Of a stretch of DNA of 64,000 bases, positions 7,370 through 16,021 are shown piece by piece. Position numbers and translations under genes: made by a program. Each line of letters opens with the position of its first letter. Within the stretch, counting starts at the first letter, position 1. The stretch comes from Anoxybacillus sp050480245 (GTDB taxonomy: Bacteria > Bacillota > Bacilli > Bacillales > Anoxybacillaceae): NCBI GenBank assembly GCA_050480245.1, contig JBCNEQ010000063.1. One strand, written 5' to 3'. The notes beneath the pieces were generated by a model, which saw only the letters and a list, made by a program, of their open reading frames with translations, was not told the DNA's origin and did not search any database.

Positions 7370-9079
7370 ATGGAAAAAAATAAAAAAGAAGCGATTCGTT
7401 TGCTTGAAACAATCGCTTTGTATATGGAAATTAAAGGAGAAAATCCTTTTAAAGTATCCGCCTTTCGTAAAGCAGCTTCAGCGCTAGAGCGTGATGAACG
7501 TGCCTTGACCGACATTGATGATTTTACGTCCATTGCTGGCATCGGAAAAGGAACAGCTGCCGTTTTACAGCAATGGTTGCAGACAGGAACGAGTGATGTG
7601 CTTGAACAGTTAAAAAAAGAAATTCCAGCAGGGCTATTTCCACTTTTAAAATTGCCGGGACTTGGCGGCAAAAAAATTGCCAAACTGTATCATGAGCTAG
7701 GCGTGACCGATATAGAAACATTAAAAGAAGCATGTTTAGCTCAACGTGTGCGACAATTAAGCGGCTTCGGTGCGAAAACAGAAGAAAATATTTTAGCTGC
7801 ACTTGCCCACATGAATGCACGCCCTGAGCGGTTGCCGATTGCGTTTATGTTGGAAGTTGCTTCCGACATCGAGCGTCAGCTAGAAAACTTCGCTGGCATT
7901 ATTCAGTTTTCACGGGCGGGCAGTTTGCGCCGCGTATGTGAGACGGTGAAAGATTTAGATTTTATTATTGCAACAACAGACGATGCGCTCGTTCGAAAGC
8001 AGTTGTTGCAACTTGAGCATATGTATGACGTTGTGGCAAACGGTGAAACGAAAGTATCGTTGCAATTGCAATACGATTATATTGTCAACGTTGATTTTCG
8101 CCTCGTTTCTCCTGAACATTTTGCCACAACGCTCCATCATTTTACCGGTTCAAAAGACCATAACGTTCGCATGCGCCAGTTAGCGAAGGAGCGGGGGGAA
8201 AAAATTAGCGAGTATGGCGTAGAAAACGTGCAAACAGGTGAAGTGAAAACGTTTGAAACGGAAGAACAATTTTTTGCTTACTTTCGTTTGCCGTTTATTC
8301 CGCCAGAGCTGCGTGAAAGTGGAAAAGAAGTCGATGCATATGACGGGACACCGCTCCTCACTTTATCTGATATACGCGGAGACTTGCATATGCATACGAC
8401 ATGGAGCGATGGGGCGTTTTCGATTCAACAAATGGCGGAAGCATGTCGAAAAAAAGGATATCGCTACATCGCGATTACCGATCATTCGCAGTTTTTAAAA
8501 GTAGCAAATGGATTAACCGTTGAACGACTAAAACGCCAACAAGAAGAAATTGCTCGCTTGAACGAACAATATGATGACTTTGTCATTTTATCTGGCATTG
8601 AGATGGATATTTTACCAGATGGAACGTTAGATTTTCCAGATGATGTATTACAAACGGTCGATTTTGTCATTGCGTCGATTCATTCTGCTTTTTCACAACC
8701 AGAAGAAGCGATTATGAAACGTCTAAAAGAAGCACTTATGAATCCATACGTTCATATGATCGCTCATCCGACAGGAAGATTAATTGGGGAGCGAAGCGGA
8801 TACGCTGTAAATATAGACGAATTGTTGCAGCTTGCGAAAGAAACAAATACGGTGCTAGAGCTAAATGCCAACCCACATCGTCTCGATTTAACGTACACTT
8901 ATTTACAAAAAGCACAGCAGCTTGGTGTGAAAATAGCGATTAATACAGACGCGCACAACGTTCGTATGCTTGATGATATGGAGCTTGGAGTGGCGTTTGC
9001 TCGAAAAGGTTGGATTCGAAAAGAAACGGTCATCAATACATGGGATATCGAACAACTTATCTCTTTTTTGCGAAAATAA
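7370..9079 (+). CDS. polX: DNA polymerase X with PHP exonuclease domain (PolX/YshC)
   Basis: A 569-residue family X DNA polymerase for base-excision and gap repair. It has the 8-kDa helix-hairpin-helix region (about residues 1-110, with SIAGIGKGTA and KLPGLGGKKIA), the palm with the nucleotidyl motif AGSLRR and the metal-binding pair in KDLDF (about 183-200), and a C-terminal PHP domain from about 335 with DLHMHTTWSDG, ITDHSQ, GIEMDI, AHPTGR and NTDAH metal ligands, giving 3'-5' exonuclease and AP-endonuclease activity. Length matches B. subtilis YshC (570). ATG is preceded by AAGGAAGGG. It lies directly upstream of mutS2 as in other Bacillaceae. Confidence 0.95.
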   Translation: MEKNKKEAIRLLETIALYMEIKGENPFKVSAFRKAASALERDERALTDIDDFTSIAGIGKGTAAVLQQWLQTGTSDVLEQLKKEIPAGLFPLLKLPGLGGKKIAKLYHELGVTDIETLKEACLAQRVRQLSGFGAKTEENILAALAHMNARPERLPIAFMLEVASDIERQLENFAGIIQFSRAGSLRRVCETVKDLDFIIATTDDALVRKQLLQLEHMYDVVANGETKVSLQLQYDYIVNVDFRLVSPEHFATTLHHFTGSKDHNVRMRQLAKERGEKISEYGVENVQTGEVKTFETEEQFFAYFRLPFIPPELRESGKEVDAYDGTPLLTLSDIRGDLHMHTTWSDGAFSIQQMAEACRKKGYRYIAITDHSQFLKVANGLTVERLKRQQEEIARLNEQYDDFVILSGIEMDILPDGTLDFPDDVLQTVDFVIASIHSAFSQPEEAIMKRLKEALMNPYVHMIAHPTGRLIGERSGYAVNIDELLQLAKETNTVLELNANPHRLDLTYTYLQKAQQLGVKIAINTDAHNVRMLDDMELGVAFARKGWIRKETVINTWDIEQLISFLRK

Positions 9080-9098
9080 ACAGCTGGAGGGTTACTTA

Positions 9099-11444
9099 GT
9101 GCACGCAAAAACATTACACATTCTTGAGTTTGATAAGGTGAAAGCACAGCTTGCGGAATATGTATCTTCCTCGTTAGGAAAAGAAAAAGTCGTAGCGCTT
9201 ATGCCATCATCACATGTAGAAGAAGTGGTGCGCTGGCAAGAAGAAACGGACGAAGCAGCAACGGTTCTTCGCTTACGTGGTCACGTCCCACTTGGTGGTA
9301 TATTTGACGTACGGATGCAAACGAAACGTGCAAGCATCGGAGGAACGCTCAGTCCACATGAACTGCTTGATATCGCAAGTACGATGCGAGCAGCAAGACA
9401 ACTGAAAAAATTTTTAGAAGCGACAGAGGCAGATCTTCCGCACATGATCGCATATGCGGCGCAAATCGTTCCTTTGCCTGAACTTGAACAACGTATATAT
9501 CGCTGCATTGATGAAAGCGGAGATGTGCTTGATGGAGCGAGCGATCGGCTTCGTTCGCTCCGCCATCAGCTGCGCACGATTGAAGGACGAGTGCGCGATA
9601 AGTTAGAGAGTATTATTCGTTCATCATCAGCGCAAAAAACATTGTCAGATGCAATCATTACGATTCGTAACGATCGGTACGTCATCCCAGTGAAACAGGA
9701 ATATCGCCATACGTATGGTGGCATTGTACACGATCAGTCTTCATCTGGGGCTACGTTATTTATCGAGCCACAATCGGTAGTGGAATTGAACAACGAACTG
9801 CAGCAATTGCGTGTGAAAGAAAAACAAGAAATTGAACGTATTTTAAGCGAATTATCTGCCTCCGTGGGTGAGCAGGCGACAACAATTATTGAGAACGTCG
9901 AGTTGCTTGCTCAGCTTGACTTTTTGTTTGCAAAGGCGAAATACGCAAAAGCGATTAAAGCAACAAAACCGAAGATGAATGAGCGCGGATATATTCGGCT
10001 CATTCAAGCCCGACATCCGCTTATTGCAGCCGATCAAGTCGTTCCAAACGATATTGAGTTAGGCAGCGACTATACGACGATGGTGATCACAGGACCGAAT
10101 ACAGGGGGAAAAACAGTCACTTTAAAAACGATTGGTTTGTTGACTGTCATGGCTCAAGCAGGGTTGCAAGTGCCTGCGTTAGACGGATCGCAATTAGCAG
10201 TATTTCGCGCGGTATATGCCGACATTGGCGATGAACAGTCAATTGAACAAAGTTTAAGTACGTTCTCGTCTCATATGGTAAATATTGTTGACATTTTAAA
10301 ACAAGTGGACGAGCATAGCCTTGTTTTATTTGATGAGCTTGGAGCAGGAACGGATCCACAAGAAGGTGCAGCGTTAGCGATTGCCATTTTAGATGAAGTG
10401 CACAATCGCGGTGCGCGAGTTGTAGCAACGACGCATTATCCGGAATTAAAAGCGTACGGATACAATCGTCGTGGCGTCATGAATGCAAGTGTCGAATTTG
10501 ACATCGAAACGTTAAGTCCAACGTATAAACTATTGATCGGTATTCCAGGACGAAGCAATGCGCTTGATATTTCTCGTCGCCTCGGATTAGACGAGCATAT
10601 TATTGCGCGTGCCCGTACGTATATTAGTGCTGAAAGCAATGAAGTTGAAAATATGATTGCTTCATTAGAACAAAGTAAAAAGCGCGCGGAAGAAGAATGG
10701 GAGAAGGCTGAGCGGCTCCGCCACGAAGCAGAGCAATTGAGAAATGAACTAGAAAGGCAGTGGAACGAGCTGAATGAACAGCGCGATCGCTTGTTGGAAA
10801 AAGCGAAAGAGCAAGCTGAAGAAATTGTAAAAAAAGCGATGAAAACAGCGGACGAAGTCATTCAACATTTGCGCGATATGCAAAAACAACAAGCGGCTGC
10901 CATTAAAGAGCACGAGTTGATTGAAGCACGAAAAAAACTGGAAGAAGCAATACCGCAAATCAATACGAAAAAGAAAAAGCGAGCGCAGCAGACAAAACAG
11001 CCTTTACATCCGGGTGATGAAGTGAAAGTCGTTCATCTCAATCAAAAAGGACAGCTTATCGAGAAAGTATCAGACAAAGAATGGCTTGTGCAAATCGGCA
11101 TTTTAAAAATGAAAGTGCACGAAGAAAACTTACAGTATGTAAGCAGCCCAGCACCGATTGAAACAAAGCCAATTGCGACCGTAAAAGGACGCGACTATCA
11201 CGTTCCACTAGAATTAGATTTGCGCGGCGAACGATATGAAGATGCGTTGCTTCGCGTTGAAAAGTATATTGATGATGCAGTATTGGCAGGGTATCCGCGC
11301 GTTTCGATCATTCACGGAAAAGGGACAGGTGCGCTTCGAAAAGGGGTGCAACAATATTTACAAAACCATCGTTCAGTAAAAAGCATTCGTTTTGGTGAAG
11401 CGACTGAAGGGGGTACAGGCGTCACCATTGTCGAATTAAAATGA
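9099..11444 (+). CDS. mutS2: Endonuclease MutS2 (MutSB)
   Basis: A 781-residue MutS2, close to the 785 of B. subtilis. The GTG start (HAKTLHILEFDKVK) has GGAGG 8 bases upstream; the open frame extends further 5' into polX but with no site. It has a core clamp region, an ABC-type ATPase with Walker A GPNTGGKT (about residue 334) and Walker B LVLFDELGAGTDP, a long Glu/Lys-rich coiled coil (about 515-640), and a C-terminal Smr nuclease domain (LDLRGERYEDAL ... IIHGKGTGALRKGV). MutS2 suppresses recombination and is reported to rescue collided ribosomes. It overlaps the following DUF350 frame. Confidence 0.95.
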   Translation: MHAKTLHILEFDKVKAQLAEYVSSSLGKEKVVALMPSSHVEEVVRWQEETDEAATVLRLRGHVPLGGIFDVRMQTKRASIGGTLSPHELLDIASTMRAARQLKKFLEATEADLPHMIAYAAQIVPLPELEQRIYRCIDESGDVLDGASDRLRSLRHQLRTIEGRVRDKLESIIRSSSAQKTLSDAIITIRNDRYVIPVKQEYRHTYGGIVHDQSSSGATLFIEPQSVVELNNELQQLRVKEKQEIERILSELSASVGEQATTIIENVELLAQLDFLFAKAKYAKAIKATKPKMNERGYIRLIQARHPLIAADQVVPNDIELGSDYTTMVITGPNTGGKTVTLKTIGLLTVMAQAGLQVPALDGSQLAVFRAVYADIGDEQSIEQSLSTFSSHMVNIVDILKQVDEHSLVLFDELGAGTDPQEGAALAIAILDEVHNRGARVVATTHYPELKAYGYNRRGVMNASVEFDIETLSPTYKLLIGIPGRSNALDISRRLGLDEHIIARARTYISAESNEVENMIASLEQSKKRAEEEWEKAERLRHEAEQLRNELERQWNELNEQRDRLLEKAKEQAEEIVKKAMKTADEVIQHLRDMQKQQAAAIKEHELIEARKKLEEAIPQINTKKKKRAQQTKQPLHPGDEVKVVHLNQKGQLIEKVSDKEWLVQIGILKMKVHEENLQYVSSPAPIETKPIATVKGRDYHVPLELDLRGERYEDALLRVEKYIDDAVLAGYPRVSIIHGKGTGALRKGVQQYLQNHRSVKSIRFGEATEGGTGVTIVELK

Positions 11445-11455
11445 CAGGAGGAACT

Positions 11456-11863
11456 ATGGGCGCTTTTTGGGAAAATGAGATCATTTATATTGCGGCTAAT
11501 TTTAGCGTGGTGATTTTATGTTTAGTTTTATTTTTAGCGATTTTTGAACTTGTGACGAAATATAAAAATTGGGAAGAAATTAAAAAAGGAAATATGGCTG
11601 TAGCGATGGCGACAGGGGGAAAAATATTTGGGATCGCCAACATTTTTCGCTACGCGATCGATCATCACGATTCGCTTTTCACGATGATCGGCTGGGGAGT
11701 TTACGGTTTTGTTTTATTGTTAATTGGTTATTTTATTTATGAGTTTTTAACGCCGAAGTTTAATATTGATGACGAAATTGCTAACGATAATCGAGCGGTA
11801 GGGTTTATTTCTATGGTTATTTCGATCGGTTTGTCGTTTGTTATCGGAGCAAGTATAAGGTGA
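11456..11863 (+). CDS. DUF350 family membrane protein (YshE-like)
   Basis: A 135-residue protein with four hydrophobic segments, matching the DUF350/YshE family of unknown function found after mutS2. The ORF opens at an ATG in the end of mutS2 (11441), but AGGAGG at 11446-11451 precedes ATG 11456, which is therefore the likely start (4 bases spacing). The family pairs a C-terminal hydrophobic bundle (VGFISMVISIGLSFVIGASI) with an acidic loop (NIDDEIANDNRA). It is probably co-transcribed with mutS2 and the small gene behind it. Confidence 0.85.
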   Translation: MGAFWENEIIYIAANFSVVILCLVLFLAIFELVTKYKNWEEIKKGNMAVAMATGGKIFGIANIFRYAIDHHDSLFTMIGWGVYGFVLLLIGYFIYEFLTPKFNIDDEIANDNRAVGFISMVISIGLSFVIGASIR

Positions 11864-11875
11864 GAGGAGAAAGAA

Positions 11876-11959
11876 ATGGAAACACTAGCGAGAGTATTAT
11901 TCGTATTGTGCGGTGTATTTTTGCTTATTGGTGTCATATATCTCACGTTTTTTGCATAA
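11876..11959 (+). CDS. 27-residue single-helix membrane peptide
   Basis: ATG at 11876 is preceded by a strong AGAGGAGA site. It encodes a 27-residue peptide, METLARVL then one hydrophobic helix ending in YLTFFA. It is too short for routine gene calling. It sits 12 bases after the DUF350 gene and runs into the following terminator, so it is the last gene of the polX-mutS2-DUF350 transcript. No function is assigned; it could assist the DUF350 protein. Confidence 0.6.
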   Translation: METLARVLFVLCGVFLLIGVIYLTFFA

Positions 11960-11987
11960 AAGGGTGTCTGCAGGCACCTTTTTTATT
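11958..11987 (+). terminator. Rho-independent terminator after the small membrane peptide
   Basis: AAAAGGGTG and CACCTTTTTT form the stem around the loop TCTGCAGG, followed by ATTTTT. It separates the mutS2 operon from lcfA. Confidence 0.75.
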
Positions 11988-12054
11988 TTTTAATACAAAA
12001 ATTTCTGAAAATATTATAAAATATAAATAATCTTATAACAAAGGGGGAAACGAT

Positions 12055-13731
12055 ATGGAGAAGCCATGGCTAGCGTTATATCCTCAACAAGTTCCTCATT
12101 CCATTGATTATCCGCGCAAGCCGTTGCAACAATTTTTGCAAGAAGCAGCGGAGCAGTTTCCGCACAAAACTGCGATTCATTTTTTAGGAAAGGAGCTGAC
12201 ATATAAGGAAGTATATGAGCAAGCGCTGAAGTTAGCATCGTATTTGCAACAGCTCGATTTAGAAAAAGGCGATCGCGTATCGATCATGTTGCCGAATTGT
12301 CCACAAGCGGTCATTAGCTACTACGCTGTTTTATTTGCTGGTGGCATCGTTGTTCAAACGAACCCGTTATATACGGAGCGAGAGTTAGAATATCAGTTAA
12401 ATGATAGCGGTGCGAAAGTCATTATTGCCCTCGATTTACTTTATCCAAGAATCATAAAATTGAAAGCGTATACAAAAATAGAGCATATCATTATTACAAG
12501 CATAAAAGATTACTTGCCATTTCCGAAAAATGTGTTATATCCATTTGTACAAAAGAAACAAACAGGGATGATTGTACGCGTCAAACATGAGGGAGATTGC
12601 CACTTATTCACAAAAGCCTTATCGCTTGCGAGTGGGAAAGTGAAAGAGACGGATGTGGATCCGATAGAAGACGTTGCGCTTCTTCAATATACTGGCGGAA
12701 CGACCGGATTTCCAAAAGCTGCTATGTTAACACATTACAACTTAACAGCAAACACGTTTATGTGCACGAAATGGATGTATAAATGTGAACGCGGGAATGA
12801 ATCGATTCTTGGTGTACTTCCGTTTTTCCACGTATACGGGATGACGGCTGTCATGAACTTATCCATTATGGAAAGATATAAAATGATTTTATTGCCGAAG
12901 TTTGATGTCGAAACGACGTTAAAAACAATTGAAAAACAACGACCAACGCTATTTCCAGGCGCTCCAACGATTTATATTGCGCTGCTCAACCACCCGAATT
13001 TAAAAAAATATGATTTATCGTCAATTAAATTATGTATTAGCGGTTCAGCTCCGCTTCCAGTTGAAGTGCAAGAACAATTTGAAACAGTAACAGGTGGGAA
13101 GATTATTGAAGGTTACGGCTTAACCGAAGCATCCCCTGTGACGCATTCCAACTTTATTTGGGACGGAAAACGAATCAAAGGAAGTATCGGTGTGCCTTGG
13201 CCAGACACAGAGGCGATGATCGTCTCGTTAGAAACGGGAGAGAAAGCAAACATAAATGAAATTGGTGAAATCGTTGTACGTGGTCCACAAGTAATGAAAG
13301 GATATTGGAACCGACCAGAAGAAACAGCAGCGACACTTCGTGGCGGTTGGTTATATACAGGCGATCTAGGTTATATGAATGAAGAAGGTTATTTCTTTGT
13401 CGTCGACCGAAAAAAAGATATGATTATCGCAAGCGGTTATAACGTATATCCACGCGAAGTAGAAGAAGTGTTGTATGAGCATCCGAAAGTGCAAGAAGCA
13501 GTCGTCATTGGTATACCAGATGTTTATCGTGGTGAGACGGTGAAAGCGTTTATTGTGCTTAAAGAAGGAGAACAGTGTACAGAAGAAGAACTTGACCAAT
13601 TTATGAGAAGTAAATTAGCTGCTTATAAAGTGCCGCGCATTTATGAATTTAGAAAAGAATTGCCAAAAACAGCAGTTGGTAAAATATTGCGCCGTGCGCT
13701 TGTGGAAGAAGAAAAAGAAAAACAAAAATGA
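12055..13731 (+). CDS. lcfA: Long-chain fatty-acid-CoA ligase (LcfA/FadD)
   Basis: A 558-residue ANL-superfamily enzyme that activates long-chain fatty acids to acyl-CoA with ATP, the first step of beta-oxidation. It shows the AMP-binding P-loop YTGGTTGFPKAA (about residues 215-226), the linker GYGLTEASP (about 358-366), YTGDLGYM (about 437-444) and a C-terminal KTAVGKILRR with the catalytic lysine. AAAGGGGGAA precedes ATG. It heads the beta-oxidation cluster lcfA-fadR-fadB-etfB-etfA. No FadR palindrome is visible before lcfA here; the only one lies after it. Confidence 0.95.
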   Translation: MEKPWLALYPQQVPHSIDYPRKPLQQFLQEAAEQFPHKTAIHFLGKELTYKEVYEQALKLASYLQQLDLEKGDRVSIMLPNCPQAVISYYAVLFAGGIVVQTNPLYTERELEYQLNDSGAKVIIALDLLYPRIIKLKAYTKIEHIIITSIKDYLPFPKNVLYPFVQKKQTGMIVRVKHEGDCHLFTKALSLASGKVKETDVDPIEDVALLQYTGGTTGFPKAAMLTHYNLTANTFMCTKWMYKCERGNESILGVLPFFHVYGMTAVMNLSIMERYKMILLPKFDVETTLKTIEKQRPTLFPGAPTIYIALLNHPNLKKYDLSSIKLCISGSAPLPVEVQEQFETVTGGKIIEGYGLTEASPVTHSNFIWDGKRIKGSIGVPWPDTEAMIVSLETGEKANINEIGEIVVRGPQVMKGYWNRPEETAATLRGGWLYTGDLGYMNEEGYFFVVDRKKDMIIASGYNVYPREVEEVLYEHPKVQEAVVIGIPDVYRGETVKAFIVLKEGEQCTEEELDQFMRSKLAAYKVPRIYEFRKELPKTAVGKILRRALVEEEKEKQK

Positions 13732-13749
13732 GCGGCGATTGTTTTTTTC

Positions 13750-13778
13750 TTGACACGCTTTTGGCCTCTCTTTAAAAT
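13750..13778 (+). promoter_or_regulatory. SigA promoter for fadR-fadB-etfBA
   Basis: TTGACA (13750-13755), 17-base spacer, TAAAAT (13773-13778). The predicted start of transcription falls at or inside the FadR palindrome just downstream. Confidence 0.75.
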
Positions 13779-13782
13779 AAAA

Positions 13783-13806
13783 ATATGAATGATTATTCAT
13801 TCATAT
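13783..13806. promoter_or_regulatory. FadR box
   Basis: Perfect 10-base arms ATATGAATGA and TCATTCATAT flank TTAT. The core TGAATGATTATTCATTCA (13786-13803) agrees with the Bacillus FadR consensus TGAATGAMTANTCATTCA except for T at the M position. It lies right after a SigA -10, 23 bases before fadR, so FadR binding would block this promoter; long-chain acyl-CoA is the known inducer. Confidence 0.85.
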
Positions 13807-13828
13807 TTTTGAAAGGGAGAATGCAAAG

Positions 13829-14410
13829 TTGAAACGCGACAAACCGAAGTTTAAACAAATTATTGATGCAGCTGTGATTGTCATTGCTGAAAACGGCTAC
13901 CATCAAGCGCAAGTATCGAAAATTGCGAAACAAGCCGGTGTAGCGGATGGGACGATCTATTTGTATTTTAAAAATAAAGAGGATATTTTAATTTCATTGT
14001 TTCAAGAAAAAATGGGCTACTTCATCGAAAAAATTGAAGAAGAAATAGAAGGAATTTCAAGTCCGTCGGAGAAGTTATTTTTGTTGATTCAAAAACATTT
14101 TCAAATGTTAGCGGCGGATTCGCATTTAGCGATCGTGACCCAATTGGAACTTCGCCAATCGAATAAATCGTTACGTCTGAAAATTAATGAAATTTTGAAA
14201 AGATACTTAAAAGTTATCGATCGCATTGTGCAAGAAGGAATTGACAAAGGGGAATTTCGTTCAGATTTAGATGTGCGTCTCACTCGTCAAATGATTTTTG
14301 GAACGATTGACGAAATGGTGACAACATGGGTCATGAATGAGCAAAAATATGATCTCGTTGCATTAGCGAAACCGGTTCATCAATTGTTAACGAAAGGTTG
14401 TTGTGTGTAA
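13829..14410 (+). CDS. fadR: Fatty-acid degradation repressor FadR (TetR family)
   Basis: A 193-residue TetR regulator. The N-terminal helix-turn-helix (AAVIVIAENGYHQAQVSKIA then GVADGTIYLYFKNKEDIL) is typical, and the C-terminal ligand domain should bind long-chain acyl-CoA as in B. subtilis FadR (YsiA). The start is TTG at 13829 with GGGAG about 10 bases upstream; the ATG eight bases earlier is out of frame and hits a stop. A FadR palindrome lies immediately upstream, so the gene is autoregulated together with fadB and etfBA. Confidence 0.93.
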   Translation: MKRDKPKFKQIIDAAVIVIAENGYHQAQVSKIAKQAGVADGTIYLYFKNKEDILISLFQEKMGYFIEKIEEEIEGISSPSEKLFLLIQKHFQMLAADSHLAIVTQLELRQSNKSLRLKINEILKRYLKVIDRIVQEGIDKGEFRSDLDVRLTRQMIFGTIDEMVTTWVMNEQKYDLVALAKPVHQLLTKGCCV

Positions 14411-14448
14411 ACACGACAACCTTCCGATATACACGAAGGAGGGGGAAC

Positions 14449-15216
14449 ATGTTTTCCGTTCAACAAGAGGGGTATGTGGCGATTTTAGCACTTCACCGGC
14501 CACCAGCAAACGCTTTAGCATCTTCTGTTTTGAAAGAGCTTTCAGAACGACTTGATGCATTAAAAGAAGACGAACAAGTACGTGTCATCGTTCTTCACGG
14601 AGAAGGAAGATTTTTCTCAGCTGGTGCCGATATTAAAGAGTTTACAGCGATTGAGGCGAGCGAACAAGCAGCGGAGCTTGCTCGAGCTGGACAACAAGTG
14701 ATGGAGAAAATTGAACAGTTTCCGAAACCGATTATTGCCGCGATTCACGGTGCTGCACTTGGCGGAGGACTCGAGTTAGCTATGAGTTGCCATCTGCGCA
14801 TCGTAGCGGAAAACGCCAAACTTGGCCTACCAGAATTGCAGCTCGGCATCATTCCGGGATTTGCAGGAACACAACGCTTATTGCGTCATGTCGGTATGGC
14901 AAAAGCGCTAGAAATGATGTGGACAAGCGAACCGATCACAGGTACAGAAGCTGTTCAATGGGGACTAGCAAACAAAGCCGTCCCAGAAGAACAATTGCTT
15001 GATACAGCGAAGCAACTTGCACAAAAAATTGCTCAAAAGAGCCCGATTTCTGTTCAAGCGGTATTGAAACTAGTTAATGAAGCTCGCACAAAAACGTTCC
15101 ATGAATGCGTTGAAAAAGAGGCGCAACTGTTTGGAAAAGTCTTTGTAACGGAAGATGCGAAAGAAGGCATTTCAGCATTTATCGAAAAACGGACACCACA
15201 GTTTCAAGGAAAATAA
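14449..15216 (+). CDS. fadB: Enoyl-CoA hydratase FadB (crotonase family)
   Basis: A 255-residue enoyl-CoA hydratase that adds water to trans-2-enoyl-CoA in beta-oxidation. The oxyanion-hole motif GRFFSAGADIKEF (about residues 56-68) and the second motif AIHGAALGGGLELAMSCHLRI (shortened, about 98-118) with the active-site region LPELQLGIIPGFAGTQRL identify it. ATG 14449 with AGGAGGGGG upstream is chosen; an open frame begins earlier, in the end of fadR, without a site. Length matches B. subtilis FadB (258). Confidence 0.93.
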   Translation: MFSVQQEGYVAILALHRPPANALASSVLKELSERLDALKEDEQVRVIVLHGEGRFFSAGADIKEFTAIEASEQAAELARAGQQVMEKIEQFPKPIIAAIHGAALGGGLELAMSCHLRIVAENAKLGLPELQLGIIPGFAGTQRLLRHVGMAKALEMMWTSEPITGTEAVQWGLANKAVPEEQLLDTAKQLAQKIAQKSPISVQAVLKLVNEARTKTFHECVEKEAQLFGKVFVTEDAKEGISAFIEKRTPQFQGK

Positions 15217-15231
15217 AAGGGGGAGAGAAGC

Positions 15232-16005
15232 ATGAACATTTTCGTATTAATGAAGCGTACATTTGATACGGAAGAAAAAATCGTCATTCAAAACGGAAAA
15301 GTAAGCGAAGAAGGAGCCGAATTCATCATCAACCCATACGATGAATATGCGATTGAAGAAGCGATTCAAGTGCGCGATCAGCACGGTGGCGAAGTGACAG
15401 TTGTTACAATTGGGAACGAAGATGCAGAAAAAGAGCTTCGTACAGCGCTTGCCATGGGGGCAGATAAAGCCGTGCTCATTAACATTGAAGATGATGTAGA
15501 AAATCGTGACCAATATACAACGGCAAAAGTGCTTGCGGAATATTTAAAAGATAAAGAAGCTGATTTAATTTTAGCTGGAAATGTAGCGATTGACGGCGGG
15601 TCTGGACAAGTTGGACCACGCGTTGCTGAATTGCTAGGTATTCCTTATGTCACGACAATTACGAAATTAGAAATTGACGGAACAAACGTGAAAGTTGTGC
15701 GCGATGTTGAAGGTGACGAGGAAGTTATTGAAACATCTTTACCATTATTAGTAACAGCACAACAAGGGTTAAATGAGCCGCGTTATCCGTCATTGCCGGG
15801 CATTATGAAAGCGAAAAAGAAACCGTTAGAAGAACTAGAGCTTGATGATTTAGATTTGGAGGAAGAGGACGTAGAAGCAAAAACGAAAACGATTGAAATC
15901 TTTTTACCACCGAAAAAAGAAGCGGGAAAAATTTTGCAAGGAGATATTGCCGATCAAGTAAAAGAACTCGTTTCACTTCTTCATACGGAAGCAAAAGTCA
16001 TTTAA
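15232..16005 (+). CDS. etfB: Electron transfer flavoprotein subunit beta
   Basis: A 257-residue EtfB. With EtfA it forms the heterodimer that takes electrons from acyl-CoA dehydrogenases and passes them to the quinone pool. Visible marks are MNIFVLMKRTFDTEEK, NPYDEYAIEEA, the AMP/nucleotide region DLILAGNVAIDGGSGQVGP, and RYPSLPGIMKAKKKP. It is followed 16 bases later by etfA and preceded by fadB (15-base gap), so the operon supplies the electron sink for fatty-acid oxidation. Confidence 0.95.
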   Translation: MNIFVLMKRTFDTEEKIVIQNGKVSEEGAEFIINPYDEYAIEEAIQVRDQHGGEVTVVTIGNEDAEKELRTALAMGADKAVLINIEDDVENRDQYTTAKVLAEYLKDKEADLILAGNVAIDGGSGQVGPRVAELLGIPYVTTITKLEIDGTNVKVVRDVEGDEEVIETSLPLLVTAQQGLNEPRYPSLPGIMKAKKKPLEELELDDLDLEEEDVEAKTKTIEIFLPPKKEAGKILQGDIADQVKELVSLLHTEAKVI

Positions 16006-16021
16006 TAGGGGGATGGGGAGC

